DNA of 64,000 nt from Dickeya fangzhongdai (GCF_002812485.1 NZ_CP025003.1:1984001-2048000); one strand, 5' to 3'. Shown: positions 30,416-39,525, counted from the stretch's first letter. The notes: generated from the letters alone by a model not told the origin. Made by a program: numbers and translations.

Positions 30416-31294
30416 ATGGCCGATATCTCCCCTGCGTCGCCAAAGCTGACTTCCGGCTTCTTCGCCAGACTCCCGCGCATTCATCCGCTGTTGGCGGTAT
30501 GCGTGCTGGTCATCGTGTTTACCGTCGGTGTTGCGGTATTCGCCGACGCGCTGGCGCCATACGGCTTTGCGCAGATCGACCTGAGGGCACGCAAAATGCC
30601 GCCACTCCACGTCGTGGCCGGTTCCACGCACTGGCTCGGCACCGACGAGATGGGGCGCGACATTCTAAGTCGCATTTTCTTTGCGCTGCGTATGAGCATG
30701 TTGATATCGCTCGGTGCGTCGATCATCAGCATGATTATCGGTACGGCGCTGGGCCTCATCGCGAGTTTCCGGCGCGGTTTTGCCGACGCCATCATCCGGG
30801 TGGCGGTCGATTTTCAGGCGTCGATGCCGTTTATCATCATCGCCCTCACGGTGCTGGCGTTTCTCGGCAACAGCCTCACGCTGTTCATCTGCCTGCTCGG
30901 TTTGTTTGGCTGGGAACGGTTTGCACGTCTGACGCGGACCATGGCCGGGCTTGAACTGGCAAAGCCCTATATCGCCGCGTTGCATCGCAACGGCGCAGGC
31001 AGTTTTCGTATCGCGATGGTTCACGTACTTCCCAATATCCTTGCCGTCGTGCTGGTGACATTCACGGTGGTGATGCCTGAAATCCTCATTCTGGAGTCGT
31101 CGCTGAGTTTCCTTGGCCTCGGCGTACAGCCGCCACAGGTCAGTCTGGGGTCGTTGGTCGGCGCCGGCCGCGACTACATCATGACCGAGTGGTGGATCGC
31201 TATCGCGCCAGGCGTGGTCATCTTCGTCCTGTCGCTAACCATCAGTCTTATCGGCGACCAGCTACGCGACATCTTCGACCCGACGCTGAAGTGA
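30416..31294 (+). CDS. ABC transporter permease 2 (DppC type), AccE-like
   Basis: A 292-residue permease of the DppC type with six helices. It has the N-terminal cytoplasmic stretch, the first helix (LLAVCVLVIVFTVGVAVFA), the HWLGTDEMGRDILSRIFF motif characteristic of OppC/DppC, and an EAA loop around YIAALHRNGAGSFRIAMVHVLPN. The C-terminus SLIGDQLRDIFDPTLK is the usual ending of the family. Ribosome binding site AAGGAGG 5 bases before the ATG; 11 bases separate it from permease 1. Confidence 0.89.
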   Translation: MADISPASPKLTSGFFARLPRIHPLLAVCVLVIVFTVGVAVFADALAPYGFAQIDLRARKMPPLHVVAGSTHWLGTDEMGRDILSRIFFALRMSMLISLGASIISMIIGTALGLIASFRRGFADAIIRVAVDFQASMPFIIIALTVLAFLGNSLTLFICLLGLFGWERFARLTRTMAGLELAKPYIAALHRNGAGSFRIAMVHVLPNILAVVLVTFTVVMPEILILESSLSFLGLGVQPPQVSLGSLVGAGRDYIMTEWWIAIAPGVVIFVLSLTISLIGDQLRDIFDPTLK

Positions 31295-31371
31295 TCGAAA
31301 CGCGCGGATTTCACCGCGCAGCGCCGTTGAGCGAAACAATGCTAAACGAAAGTAAACAGGAGGAAGCGAAC

Positions 31372-32172
31372 ATGAATCCGCTAAGAATGACGCCAGAGAC
31401 TATACGTCTCGGCGGCCACCGCGGCCATAGCGCCGGGGCGCCGGAAAATACCCTCGCCGCGTTTAAACAGGCGTTTGAATACGGCGGCTGCGGCGTGATC
31501 TGTGAAACCGACCTCGGCATCACCCGCGATGGCGAACTGGTCCTGATTCACGACAATACGGTTGACCGCACCACCAACGGCCGCGGCCTGGTGCAAAACA
31601 TGAGCTATGCCGAACTCTCCCAACTTGATGCCGGGCAATGGTTTAGCCATGAATTCGCCGGAGAGCGCGTTCCACGGCTCAAAGATGCGCTGCAGTTGGC
31701 CCGCGAGCTCGGCATCCTCTATCAGCTTGAACTCAAGTTATACGATCGGAATGAGGTGCTCTTCCCGAAGCTAAGCGCGCTGATTGATGAACTGGACTGC
31801 GCCGACCTGCTGCAATTTTCCTCGTTTGACTACGTTCAACTCAAAGCGGTGAAAGCGGCGATACCTGAAGTGCCGACCGTCGGCCTGATGCATTCGCGCT
31901 TGATCGACCCTGCCGCGCTGGCCCGGCAAGCCCATCTCGATGCGATGAACATTGAGATCTACCACTTTGCCAGCGGAGAGGCGCGCCAACTGCATGACGA
32001 GGGTTTTGCCGCATTCCTATACCTGCCGGGCCAGGAACACCAGAAGCGCAAGGACTACGGCGTCGATATCGAAGCTCAGGTGGTTCAATGGATTCGTGAC
32101 GGCCAGTTGGATCAACTGCTTGGCGATGACGTTGCACAGGTGGCAAGGCTTAAACAGCAAGCTTGCGGCTGA
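31372..32172 (+). CDS. Glycerophosphodiester phosphodiesterase family enzyme, AccF-like
   Basis: A 266-residue TIM-barrel GDPD. The catalytic landmarks are GHRGHSAGAPENTLAAF (His, Arg and the Glu of EN), then CETDLGITRDGELVLIHD, which supplies the second Glu, the Asp and the second His. GDPDs cleave glycerophosphodiesters to glycerol-3-phosphate. The acc-operon member AccF cleaves agrocinopine to a sugar 2-phosphate and a free sugar. It is the last gene of the operon, 77 bases after permease 2. No signal peptide, so it acts in the cytoplasm on imported substrate. The ATG at 31372 has AGGAGG upstream; an in-frame ATG at 31339 is possible. The phosphatase AccG of the Ti operon has no counterpart here. 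Confidence 0.85.
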   Translation: MNPLRMTPETIRLGGHRGHSAGAPENTLAAFKQAFEYGGCGVICETDLGITRDGELVLIHDNTVDRTTNGRGLVQNMSYAELSQLDAGQWFSHEFAGERVPRLKDALQLARELGILYQLELKLYDRNEVLFPKLSALIDELDCADLLQFSSFDYVQLKAVKAAIPEVPTVGLMHSRLIDPAALARQAHLDAMNIEIYHFASGEARQLHDEGFAAFLYLPGQEHQKRKDYGVDIEAQVVQWIRDGQLDQLLGDDVAQVARLKQQACG

Positions 32173-32334
32173 TACGCGCGCCGATGGCGCCGGAAATGAT
32201 TGACCTTTCCCTGCGCCGTAAACCACACTGTTTGCCGCAGCCGTTGTTTGACGTAGACGGTATTTGCAGCAGACACGGCCTTGAGCTGGTTCATTTCGCT
32301 AACATTCATATATCGGCGATCGTGGTGGTGAGAC

Positions 32335-33099
32335 ATGTTTAGACCTAATGCCTTCATGCTGTCCATTCGCGGCTACGGCGCGCTGGAGGCGCCTCATCGT
32401 CACGACCACTCACAACTGGTTTTACCGCTGTCAGGTTCGCTCTGTATCGACATATCCGGTCAGAGCGCTCAGTTGGATCGCCGTCTGGCCGCCTATGTCG
32501 ACAGGCATTCTCCCCATGCTCAGGAAAGCCGCGGGACCAACCAATTTCTGATCGTGGATGTCGAGCCCGGCCATCTGGATCCCCATGTGGCGGAATATCT
32601 GGCGTCGTGCCGGTTTATGCGCCTTGCGCCGGAAGCCAATCATCTGATCGATTATATGGGCGGGATGCTGACCAAAGGTCGGGTGCCTGAATCGCGGGTT
32701 CAACTGTGGGCGCCGCTGCTGTTGGATGCGCTGACCGGCGAGGGGGCGCAGCCGCGTTCACGGCTGGCAGGACTGATGGCGGCTATCGAAAGCGACCCGT
32801 TTCTGGACTGGACCACCGAGTTCATGGCGCAGCAGGCGGGGATGAGTGTCAGTCGGCTGCACGCCGTTTTCCGCAGCGAGCGGGATACCACGCCGCACGC
32901 CTGGCTGGCGCGCGTTCGGCTGGGCCGGGTGCAGCATTGGCTGGCGACGACGAATCTGCCCATCGCCGAGATTGCCTACCGGGGCCGCTACGCCGACCAA
33001 AGCGCCTTGACCCGGGCCATGCGTAAGGCGACGGGGCTGACGCCCTCCGCGTTTCGACAGCAGTTGCAGGAGTCTGGGCCCAAAGCACGCGAGTCTTAA
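32335..33099 (+). CDS. AraC-family transcriptional regulator
   Basis: A 254-residue regulator. The N-terminal half has a cupin-type effector domain with HRHDHSQLVLPLSG (metal- or sugar-fold histidines), and the C-terminal half (residues about 145-245) has two helix-turn-helix motifs, the second ending in the conserved TGLTPSAFRQQ. It lies just upstream of and in line with a DMT transporter, a common AraC plus EamA pairing, and probably controls it. It could also act on the upstream operon, but codon use matches the host rather than the acc-like genes. Confidence 0.87.
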   Translation: MFRPNAFMLSIRGYGALEAPHRHDHSQLVLPLSGSLCIDISGQSAQLDRRLAAYVDRHSPHAQESRGTNQFLIVDVEPGHLDPHVAEYLASCRFMRLAPEANHLIDYMGGMLTKGRVPESRVQLWAPLLLDALTGEGAQPRSRLAGLMAAIESDPFLDWTTEFMAQQAGMSVSRLHAVFRSERDTTPHAWLARVRLGRVQHWLATTNLPIAEIAYRGRYADQSALTRAMRKATGLTPSAFRQQLQESGPKARES

Positions 33100-33144
33100 T
33101 CAAGACGTGGGTCATTCGCCGCGCGATACTCTCCGGCCAGTGCA

Positions 33145-33176
33145 AGTGCGGAGAATCGAAAGTGCGGAGAATCGTA
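33145..33176. repeat. Two tandem 16-bp repeats before the second DMT gene
   Basis: AGTGCGGAGAATCGAA is followed at once by AGTGCGGAGAATCGTA. Each copy contains CGGAGA, a possible Shine-Dalgarno core, and the second copy ends 2 bases before the GTG start at 33179. The duplication therefore doubles the ribosome binding site. Confidence 0.8.
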
Positions 33177-33178
33177 GA

Positions 33179-34141
33179 GTGGATGGCAAAAGAACGTTAG
33201 CGGGCGTGGCATGCGGCATGGGAGCCGGTGCGTTGTGGGGGCTGGTTTTCCTGGCGCCGGAGCTGGTGCGCGCGTTTAGCCCGTTGCAGATCGCCATTGG
33301 CCGCTATAGCGCCTATGGCCTGATTTCGCTGATGTTGCTGGCGCCGCGCTGGTCGGCTCTGATGGGGCGGCTGACGCGCCGTGAGTGGTTTGCGCTGGGC
33401 TGGTTGTCGCTGGCGGGCAACACCCTGTATTACATTCTTCTATCCAGCGCGGTACAGATGGCGGGCATCGCCATCACCTCGCTGGTGATTGGTTTTATGC
33501 CGGTGGCGGTGACCCTCATCGGCAGCCGCGACCAAGGCGCGGTTCCGCTGCGCAGACTGTTGCCGTCGCTGCTGATGTGCGCGGCAGGCGCTATTTGCAT
33601 CGGCTGGCAGGCATTGGGCGGGCCGGCGTCCGCAACCACAGGCGAGCAAACCATCGGCCTGCTGTGCGCGCTCGGCGCACTGATATCCTGGAGCAGCTTC
33701 GCCGTTGGCAACAGCCGCTGGCTGGCCCGCGCGTCATCTGTCTCGGCCCACGACTGGAACCTGCTGATGGGCCTCGTCACCGGCGCGCAGTCGCTGGTCC
33801 TGATTCCTTTAGCCATTATGTTTAACACCTACAGCCACAGCGGCGTCGCATGGGCGCAGTTCGCCGGCGTATCGGTGGGCGTAGCGGTGCTGGCTTCGAT
33901 TGTCGGCAATCTATTCTGGAACCGGATGAGCCGGTTGCTGCCGCTAACGCTGGTTGGGCAGATGATTCTGTTCGAAACCCTGTTCGCGCTGATTTACGGC
34001 TTCCTGTGGGAGCAGCGTCTGCCCACCTGGCTGGAGGCCGCCGCCTTCACGCTGGTGGTTTGCAGCGTGATGTCCTGTGTCGCGGCACACCGGAAACCGG
34101 TACATCAGAGCAACGAGACCGGCTTAAACGCGCTGCTCTGA
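33179..34141 (+). CDS. EamA/DMT superfamily transporter
   Basis: A 320-residue inner-membrane protein with ten hydrophobic helices and two EamA modules, beginning GMGAGALWGLVFLAPEL. Function is probably metabolite export; the substrate is unknown. The start is uncertain: the GTG at 33179 has CGGAG 9 bases upstream and leads directly into the first helix, while a GTG at 33107 would add 24 charged residues encoded partly by the 16-bp repeat. It follows the AraC regulator at close range and is probably regulated by it. Confidence 0.82.
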   Translation: MDGKRTLAGVACGMGAGALWGLVFLAPELVRAFSPLQIAIGRYSAYGLISLMLLAPRWSALMGRLTRREWFALGWLSLAGNTLYYILLSSAVQMAGIAITSLVIGFMPVAVTLIGSRDQGAVPLRRLLPSLLMCAAGAICIGWQALGGPASATTGEQTIGLLCALGALISWSSFAVGNSRWLARASSVSAHDWNLLMGLVTGAQSLVLIPLAIMFNTYSHSGVAWAQFAGVSVGVAVLASIVGNLFWNRMSRLLPLTLVGQMILFETLFALIYGFLWEQRLPTWLEAAAFTLVVCSVMSCVAAHRKPVHQSNETGLNALL

Positions 34142-34186
34142 CACGAGCCATCATCCTGTTTTAAATAAAAATCTTGAGGTGACCAG

Positions 34187-34528
34187 TTGAACGCCGCCAT
34201 TACCATTGAACAATTTCTTGATGTCGACATCCGCGTGGGGACGATTGTCCGTGTCGAGCCGTTTCCACAAGCGCGCAAGCCTGCCTGGAAACTGGATATC
34301 GATCTTGGCCCGGAAATCGGCTGCAAACGGTCGAGCGCCCAGATAACCGACCTGTATACGCCCGATGATCTTATCGGCCGACAGGTGGCGTGCGTCGTCA
34401 ACCTGTCGCCGCGTCGTATCGGGCCTTTTATCTCGGAGGTGCTGACGCTGGGTTTTCCGGATGAAAAAGACCGCGTGGTGCTGATAGGCCCGGAGAGAGC
34501 CATTCCTAATGGCGGGCGCTTGTTTTAA
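34187..34528 (+). CDS. csaA: CsaA-type tRNA-binding/chaperone-like protein
   Basis: A 113-residue single OB-fold protein of the CsaA branch of the EMAP-II/tRNA-binding family. It aligns along its length with B. subtilis CsaA: DIRVGTIVRVEPFPQAR, SSAQIT, VVNLSPRRIGPFISEVLTLG and the terminal IPNGGRL. Proposed roles are binding of tRNA or of unfolded preproteins; E. coli lacks a close copy. The start is TTG at 34187, with AGGTGA 6 bases upstream, and no in-frame ATG precedes the conserved domain. It lies 45 bases after the DMT gene. Confidence 0.9.
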   Translation: MNAAITIEQFLDVDIRVGTIVRVEPFPQARKPAWKLDIDLGPEIGCKRSSAQITDLYTPDDLIGRQVACVVNLSPRRIGPFISEVLTLGFPDEKDRVVLIGPERAIPNGGRLF

Positions 34529-34602
34529 TCTGTTGCCTGAGGTAGTACTTTTTATTACAGGGCGAGAGGTTTGCAAGTTAATAGGTTTACAGGACGGTAG
34601 GC

Positions 34603-35481
34603 ATGAACCAATACGAGGCTTTCGAGGTGCTCCAGCGCCAATACAAAACCCGGTTGCAGGAAACGGTCACGCTTGCCAACGAGGTGCAACTGGCGATCTG
34701 GCAGAACAGCCACGATCGGGTCACGCTGGAAAACACCCATCACCACATCTTCAGCATGTACGTGCAGGACGGCTACGAAAGCTACCACAAGCGTCCGGAT
34801 GGTTGGTTCAACGGCGGCGCGCCGGGGCGTTTTTGTCTGATGCCGAAAGAGAGCCAGTCCACCTGGGATATTCGCGGCAGCCTGCGTTTCGCCCACTTTT
34901 ACTGTACCGATCAGCACTTGCGCCAGTTGGCGGAGCAAACCTGGGACCGCAGTCCGGCGTCGATCCGTCTTGATGAGCGCATTTTTATCGCCGACCCGGC
35001 GCTGGAGGCGCTGTATCGCCATTTTCTGCTGACCGGCAACTGGCGCGATCCGGCCAGCCAGATGATGCTGAGTTCCGCGTCTACGATGGTGATGTTGCAT
35101 ATGCTGCGTCAGTACAGCCAGTTGCAGTGGCAGGCGCCGAACAGCCGCGGCGGGCTGGCTCCGGCGGTGTTGCGGCGGGTAAAAGCGCGGATTGACGCCG
35201 GGCTGGGGGAGGCGCTGACGCTGGCCGAACTGGCGGCGGAAGCCGATCTTAGCGAGTTTCATTTCTCCCGCATGTTCCGCCAGAGCGAAGGCGTGGCGCC
35301 GCATCAGTATGTGATGAAGCGGCGGCTGGCGCAGGCGGAACAGTGGTTGCGCCACAGCAGCCGCTCCATCACCGATATCGCGCTGGCCTGCGGGTTCAGC
35401 TCCGCCAGTCATTTCAGCCAGCGTTTTCGCGCCGAATACGGCATCACGCCCTCGGCGCTACGCCAGCAATGTTCAGGCTGA
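34603..35481 (+). CDS. AraC-family transcriptional regulator
   Basis: A 292-residue regulator. The N-terminal part has HHHIFSMYVQDG and a beta-rich effector domain, and the C-terminal 100 residues carry the two AraC helix-turn-helix motifs (AEADLSEFHFSRMFRQSEG and DIALACGFSSASHFSQRFRAEYG). The target is unknown; candidates are its own gene or a distant operon, since csaA upstream and pepT downstream are housekeeping. Its end overlaps the convergent pepT by 9 bases. Confidence 0.86.
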   Translation: MNQYEAFEVLQRQYKTRLQETVTLANEVQLAIWQNSHDRVTLENTHHHIFSMYVQDGYESYHKRPDGWFNGGAPGRFCLMPKESQSTWDIRGSLRFAHFYCTDQHLRQLAEQTWDRSPASIRLDERIFIADPALEALYRHFLLTGNWRDPASQMMLSSASTMVMLHMLRQYSQLQWQAPNSRGGLAPAVLRRVKARIDAGLGEALTLAELAAEADLSEFHFSRMFRQSEGVAPHQYVMKRRLAQAEQWLRHSSRSITDIALACGFSSASHFSQRFRAEYGITPSALRQQCSG

Positions 35482-36714
35482 AGGCTGCTGCGCCGCCAGC
35501 AGGCACAGCGTCAACGCCACCTGATAGGATTTGACGAACGACGGCACCGGCAGAAACTCAAAGCGTGAATGGAAGTTGTGCGCGCCGGTAAAAAAGTTCG
35601 GCGTCAGAATGCCTTTGGCCGACAGCGCCGCGCCGTCGGTGCCGCCGCGCATCGGAATTACCTTCGGCGTAATCGACAGCGTGTTCATGGCGGCGAACAA
35701 CAAGTCCAGCGCCCGCCGGTCGTCTCCCAGCGCGTTGCTGATGTTGCCGTAGATATCGGCGATGGCGCAACGGACCTGGCCGGTAGGGTAGTGGGCGGCA
35801 ATCTGCGCTGTGACGTCGCGAATCTGTTGTTTGCGCTGCTCGAATCCTGCCAGATCGAAATCGCGAATCGAGGCTTTCAGCACCGCCTCATTGGCGTTGG
35901 CGTGAATATCGTTGAACCAGACGTAGCCTTCGCGGCCTTCGGTGTGCTCCGGCGTGTGCCGGCGGTCAAACCGGCTGATGAAGTCGTGCGCCATCAGAAT
36001 CGGGTTGACCAGCACGCCTTTGGCCGACATCGGGTGCGCAGTCACGCCGGTAAAGCGGATTTCCGCCGCGGCGGCGTTAAAGTTCTCGTACACCACTTCG
36101 CCCAGTTCACAGCAGTCGATGGTGTAGGCGAAATCGACGTCGAAACGCGCCAGATCCAGCGCCTTGGCGCCTCTTAGCCCGATTTCCTCATCCGGCACGA
36201 ACGCCACCACGATATCGCCGTGCGGCTGATCGTCGCGCAGGTTTTCCAGCAACGTCATCACCACGGTGACGGCGGCTTTGTTGTCCGCGCCCAGCACGCT
36301 GGTGCCGTCGCTGAAAATAATCTCCTGATCGCGATAGGGCAGGATTTCCGGATGTTCGCTGACCCGCAGCCAGATGTCCTGCGCCGGATTGAGACACAGG
36401 TCTTCGCCGGTAAAGCGCAGGATTTGCGGATGAATGTCCGGCGACAGGCCGACATCCACGGTGTCGATATGGGTGATAAAGCCGATGCGCGGCGCGGACG
36501 GCGTGTTGCCCGGTTTCACGGCGGTAACGGTGGCGTGCTCGTCGATTTCCACCTGACTTAGCCCCAGCGCGCGCAGCTCTTCCGCCAGCAGGCGGGCCAT
36601 CGCCATCTGGCCCGGCGTGCTCGGCAACGTGGCCGCGGCGGCGTCGCTTTGGCTGGTGACCGCCAGATAGCGGTAGAAACGGTCGGTCAACTGACGCGCC
36701 TGGTTATGGCTCAT
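35473..36714 (-). CDS. pepT: Peptidase T (tripeptide aminopeptidase)
   Basis: A 413-residue zinc aminopeptidase of the M20 family (E. coli PepT, 408). Visible motifs are the first metal ligand in FITHIDTVD, the bridging Asp in LGADNKAAV, the catalytic Glu pair in VPDEEIGLRGA, and the C-terminal His in GAHNFHSRFEF. It removes N-terminal residues from tripeptides in the cytoplasm. In E. coli pepT is FNR-responsive; no clear FNR site is seen here. Confidence 0.96.
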   Translation of the reverse strand: MSHNQARQLTDRFYRYLAVTSQSDAAAATLPSTPGQMAMARLLAEELRALGLSQVEIDEHATVTAVKPGNTPSAPRIGFITHIDTVDVGLSPDIHPQILRFTGEDLCLNPAQDIWLRVSEHPEILPYRDQEIIFSDGTSVLGADNKAAVTVVMTLLENLRDDQPHGDIVVAFVPDEEIGLRGAKALDLARFDVDFAYTIDCCELGEVVYENFNAAAAEIRFTGVTAHPMSAKGVLVNPILMAHDFISRFDRRHTPEHTEGREGYVWFNDIHANANEAVLKASIRDFDLAGFEQRKQQIRDVTAQIAAHYPTGQVRCAIADIYGNISNALGDDRRALDLLFAAMNTLSITPKVIPMRGGTDGAALSAKGILTPNFFTGAHNFHSRFEFLPVPSFVKSYQVALTLCLLAAQQPSA

Positions 36715-36829
36715 AGCGGATCCTTATTGGTAAACCATTCGAAAGATTAGGTATCGTTATTCAACAATAATCAAAGGCTTCGTTGTACTCAGCGAGCCGC
36801 CCGGAAGTCAATAAAAAGCGAGGATGGGG

Positions 36830-38425
36830 ATGAAAAACGTAATAACGCGCGTTGCGCTGGCGGCGCTGACGCTGGCGGCCGCTCAGGCGGCGTGCGCCAA
36901 AACGCTGGTGTACTGTTCTGAAGGATCGCCGGAAAACTTTAACCCGCAGCTGTATACCTCCGGCACCAGCGTGGATGCCAGCGCGGTGCCGATCTACAAC
37001 CGGCTGGTGGATTTCAAGGTCGGCACCACCGAACTGGTGCCGAGCCTGGCGGAAAGCTGGGACATCAGTCCGGATGGCACGCAATATACGTTTCATCTGC
37101 GCAAGGGGGTGAAGTTTCATCGCAACGCGCAGTTTACCCCGAGTCGTGATTTCAACGCCGATGACGTGATTTTCTCTTTTCAACGCCAGCGCGACCCTAA
37201 TCACCCGTATCACAAGGTGTCCGGCGGCACCTATGCCAATTTCGAGAGCCTGTCGTTCCGCAGCCTGATTACCGCCATCGATCGGGTGGATGACTACAGG
37301 GTACGCTTTACCCTAAGCCATGCGGAAGCGCCGTTTCTGGCCGATCTGGCCTGGTATTTCGCCTCGATCCTGTCCGCTGAATACGCCGACCAGATGCTGA
37401 AGGCCGGGACGCCGGAGAAAGTGGATCTGGAGCCTGTCGGCACCGGCCCGTTCCAGCTGGCGCAGTACCAGAAAGATTCCCGCATCCTGTATCAGGCATT
37501 TCCAGACTACTGGCAGGGCAAAGCCAAACTGGACCGGCTGGTGTTCAGCATCACGCCGGACGCCTCGGTGCGTTACGCCAAGCTGCGCAAGAACGAGTGT
37601 CAGGTGATGCCGTTTCCCAATCCGGCGGAACTGGCGGACATGAAGAGCAACAAGGACATCACGCTGATGCAGAAAGCCGGGTTGAACATCGGTTTTCTGG
37701 CCTTCAACACCCGTAAAGCGCCGCTGGATAACCTCAAGGTGCGCCAGGCGCTGACGATGGCGATCAACAAACCGGCGATTATCGAGGCGGTGTTTCAGGG
37801 CACCGGCACCGCCGCCAAAAATCTGCTGCCGCCCGGCGTATGGAGCGCGGCAGCCGACCTGAAGGACTATGAGTACGATCCGGAAAAAGCCAGAGCGCTG
37901 CTGAAAGAAGCCGGGCTGGCGGAAGGGACCGCTATCGATCTGTGGGCGATGCCAGTGCAGCGGCCGTATAACCCGAATGCGCGTCGCATGGCGGAGATGA
38001 TTCAGGCCGACTGGGCGAAGGTGGGGGTGAAAGCGAATATCGTCAGTTACGAGTGGGGCGAATACCTCAAACGGGTGAAGAGCGGCGAGCATCAGGCGGC
38101 GCTGATGGGCTGGACCACCGCCACCGGCGATCCGGACAATTTCTTCGGCCCGCTGTTTACCTGTACTTCCGCCAATGGCGGCTCTAATTCGTCCAAATGG
38201 TGTTACCCGCCGTTTGATAAGCTGATTACCGACGCTCGCGCCGAGCAGGATCACCAGAAACGCGTGGAATTATATCGACAGGCGCAGTTCGTGATGCATG
38301 AGCAGGCGCCGGCGGTGATGATCGCTCATTCGACTATCTTTGAACCGGTGCGCAATGCGGTGACCGGGTATGAAATCGATCCGTTCGGCAAGCACATTTT
38401 CTACCAGGTAGATATCCGGCAGTAA
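36830..38425 (+). CDS. Orphan dipeptide-type ABC transporter binding protein (DppA paralogue)
   Basis: A 531-residue periplasmic protein strongly resembling E. coli DppA (for example [33 protein letters not shown] and [15 protein letters not shown] segments). Signal peptide residues 1-22 ending in ACA. No permease or ATPase genes are adjacent, so it must share the membrane complex of another locus, as several DppA-type receptors in other bacteria do. The ligand could be dipeptides or haem. A start at 36830 is preferred to the ATG at 36824 because AGCGAGG fits its spacing. A terminator follows. Confidence 0.9.
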   Translation: MKNVITRVALAALTLAAAQAACAKTLVYCSEGSPENFNPQLYTSGTSVDASAVPIYNRLVDFKVGTTELVPSLAESWDISPDGTQYTFHLRKGVKFHRNAQFTPSRDFNADDVIFSFQRQRDPNHPYHKVSGGTYANFESLSFRSLITAIDRVDDYRVRFTLSHAEAPFLADLAWYFASILSAEYADQMLKAGTPEKVDLEPVGTGPFQLAQYQKDSRILYQAFPDYWQGKAKLDRLVFSITPDASVRYAKLRKNECQVMPFPNPAELADMKSNKDITLMQKAGLNIGFLAFNTRKAPLDNLKVRQALTMAINKPAIIEAVFQGTGTAAKNLLPPGVWSAAADLKDYEYDPEKARALLKEAGLAEGTAIDLWAMPVQRPYNPNARRMAEMIQADWAKVGVKANIVSYEWGEYLKRVKSGEHQAALMGWTTATGDPDNFFGPLFTCTSANGGSNSSKWCYPPFDKLITDARAEQDHQKRVELYRQAQFVMHEQAPAVMIAHSTIFEPVRNAVTGYEIDPFGKHIFYQVDIRQ

Positions 38426-38437
38426 TCTCAGCGCCGT

Positions 38438-38463
38438 AGCGGGAAAGCCGAGACTTTCCCGCT
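38438..38463 (+). terminator. Terminator after the DppA paralogue
   Basis: A perfect 10-bp inverted repeat (AGCGGGAAAG/CTTTCCCGCT) with a 6-base loop, followed by GGTTCTT. It starts 12 bases after the stop codon. Confidence 0.6.
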
Positions 38464-38495
38464 GGTTCTTGCGCTTGTCTCCATTGCGATGTTTC

Positions 38496-38559
38496 CTCAT
38501 CGACAGTTTCTCTCATCGACAGCTTCTCTCATCGACAGTTTCTCCCGCCGACAGTACCA
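38496..38559. repeat. Tandem 16-bp repeats upstream of dusC
   Basis: Three units of CTCATCGACAGTTTCT (one with a single T to C change) and a fourth degenerate unit. The array ends 30 bases before the dusC start. The period matches the repeats before the two DMT genes although the sequence is unrelated. Confidence 0.88.
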
Positions 38560-38589
38560 TTGCCTGCCTTTTTTATGATGAGTCGAGTT

Positions 38590-39525
38590 ATGCGTGTTTT
38601 GCTGGCCCCGATGGAAGGGGTGTTGGATTCCCTGGTGCGGGAATTGCTCACCGAAGTGAATGATTACGATCTGTGCATCACCGAGTTTTTGCGGGTGGTG
38701 GATAGCCGTTTGCCGGTAAAAGCGTTCTATCGCCTGTGCCCGGAATTACGCCACGGCAGCCGTACGCCGTCCGGCACGCGGGTGCGGGTGCAACTGCTCG
38801 GCCAGTATCCGCAATGGCTGGCGGAAAACGCCGTCCGGGCGGTGGAACTGGGCTCCTGGGGCGTTGATCTTAACTGCGGCTGTCCGTCGAAAATGGTCAA
38901 CGGCAGCGGCGGCGGCGCCACGTTGCTTAAAGACCCCGATTTGATCTACCGGGCCGCCAAAGCGATGCGCGAGGCGGTGCCGTCCTCGTTGCCGGTGACG
39001 GTGAAAGTGCGGCTGGGCTGGGATTCCGGCGAGCGCCAGTTTGAGATTGCCGATGCGGTGCAGCAGGCGGGGGCCAGCGAGCTGGTGGTGCACGGCCGCA
39101 CCAAGGAGGACGGCTACCGGGCGGAGCGCATCAACTGGGCGGCGATTGGCGAGATTCGCCGGCGTCTGCGTATTCCGGTGATCGCCAACGGCGAAATCTG
39201 GGACTGGCAAAGCGCGCAGGACTGCATGGCCGCCACCGGCTGCGACGCGGTAATGATTGGCCGCGGCGCGCTCAATGTGCCCAACCTGAGCCGGGTGATC
39301 AAATACCGCGAGGCGCGCATGCCGTGGCCGGACGTGGTGCAACTGTTGCAGAAATACGTGCGGCTGGAAAAGCAGGGCGACACCGGCCTGTATCACGTGG
39401 CGCGCATCAAGCAGTGGCTGGGCTACCTGCGCAAGGAGTACGACGAGGCGAGCGAGCTATTCAGTCGGATTCGCGCGCTGACTACCTCGGCCGATATTGC
39501 GCGGGTTATCGACGCCATCGGGTGA
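38590..39525 (+). CDS. dusC: tRNA-dihydrouridine(16) synthase
   Basis: A 311-residue FMN enzyme that reduces U16 of tRNA (E. coli DusC, 315 residues, very similar throughout). Landmarks are [16 protein letters not shown] at the start, the catalytic Cys in [20 protein letters not shown], and the FMN-binding [10 protein letters not shown] and IGRGAL segments. The start at 38590 ([10 protein letters not shown]) follows the E. coli homologue; in-frame ATGs at 38560 and 38578 would add up to 10 residues without support. Confidence 0.95.
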   Translation: MRVLLAPMEGVLDSLVRELLTEVNDYDLCITEFLRVVDSRLPVKAFYRLCPELRHGSRTPSGTRVRVQLLGQYPQWLAENAVRAVELGSWGVDLNCGCPSKMVNGSGGGATLLKDPDLIYRAAKAMREAVPSSLPVTVKVRLGWDSGERQFEIADAVQQAGASELVVHGRTKEDGYRAERINWAAIGEIRRRLRIPVIANGEIWDWQSAQDCMAATGCDAVMIGRGALNVPNLSRVIKYREARMPWPDVVQLLQKYVRLEKQGDTGLYHVARIKQWLGYLRKEYDEASELFSRIRALTTSADIARVIDAIG

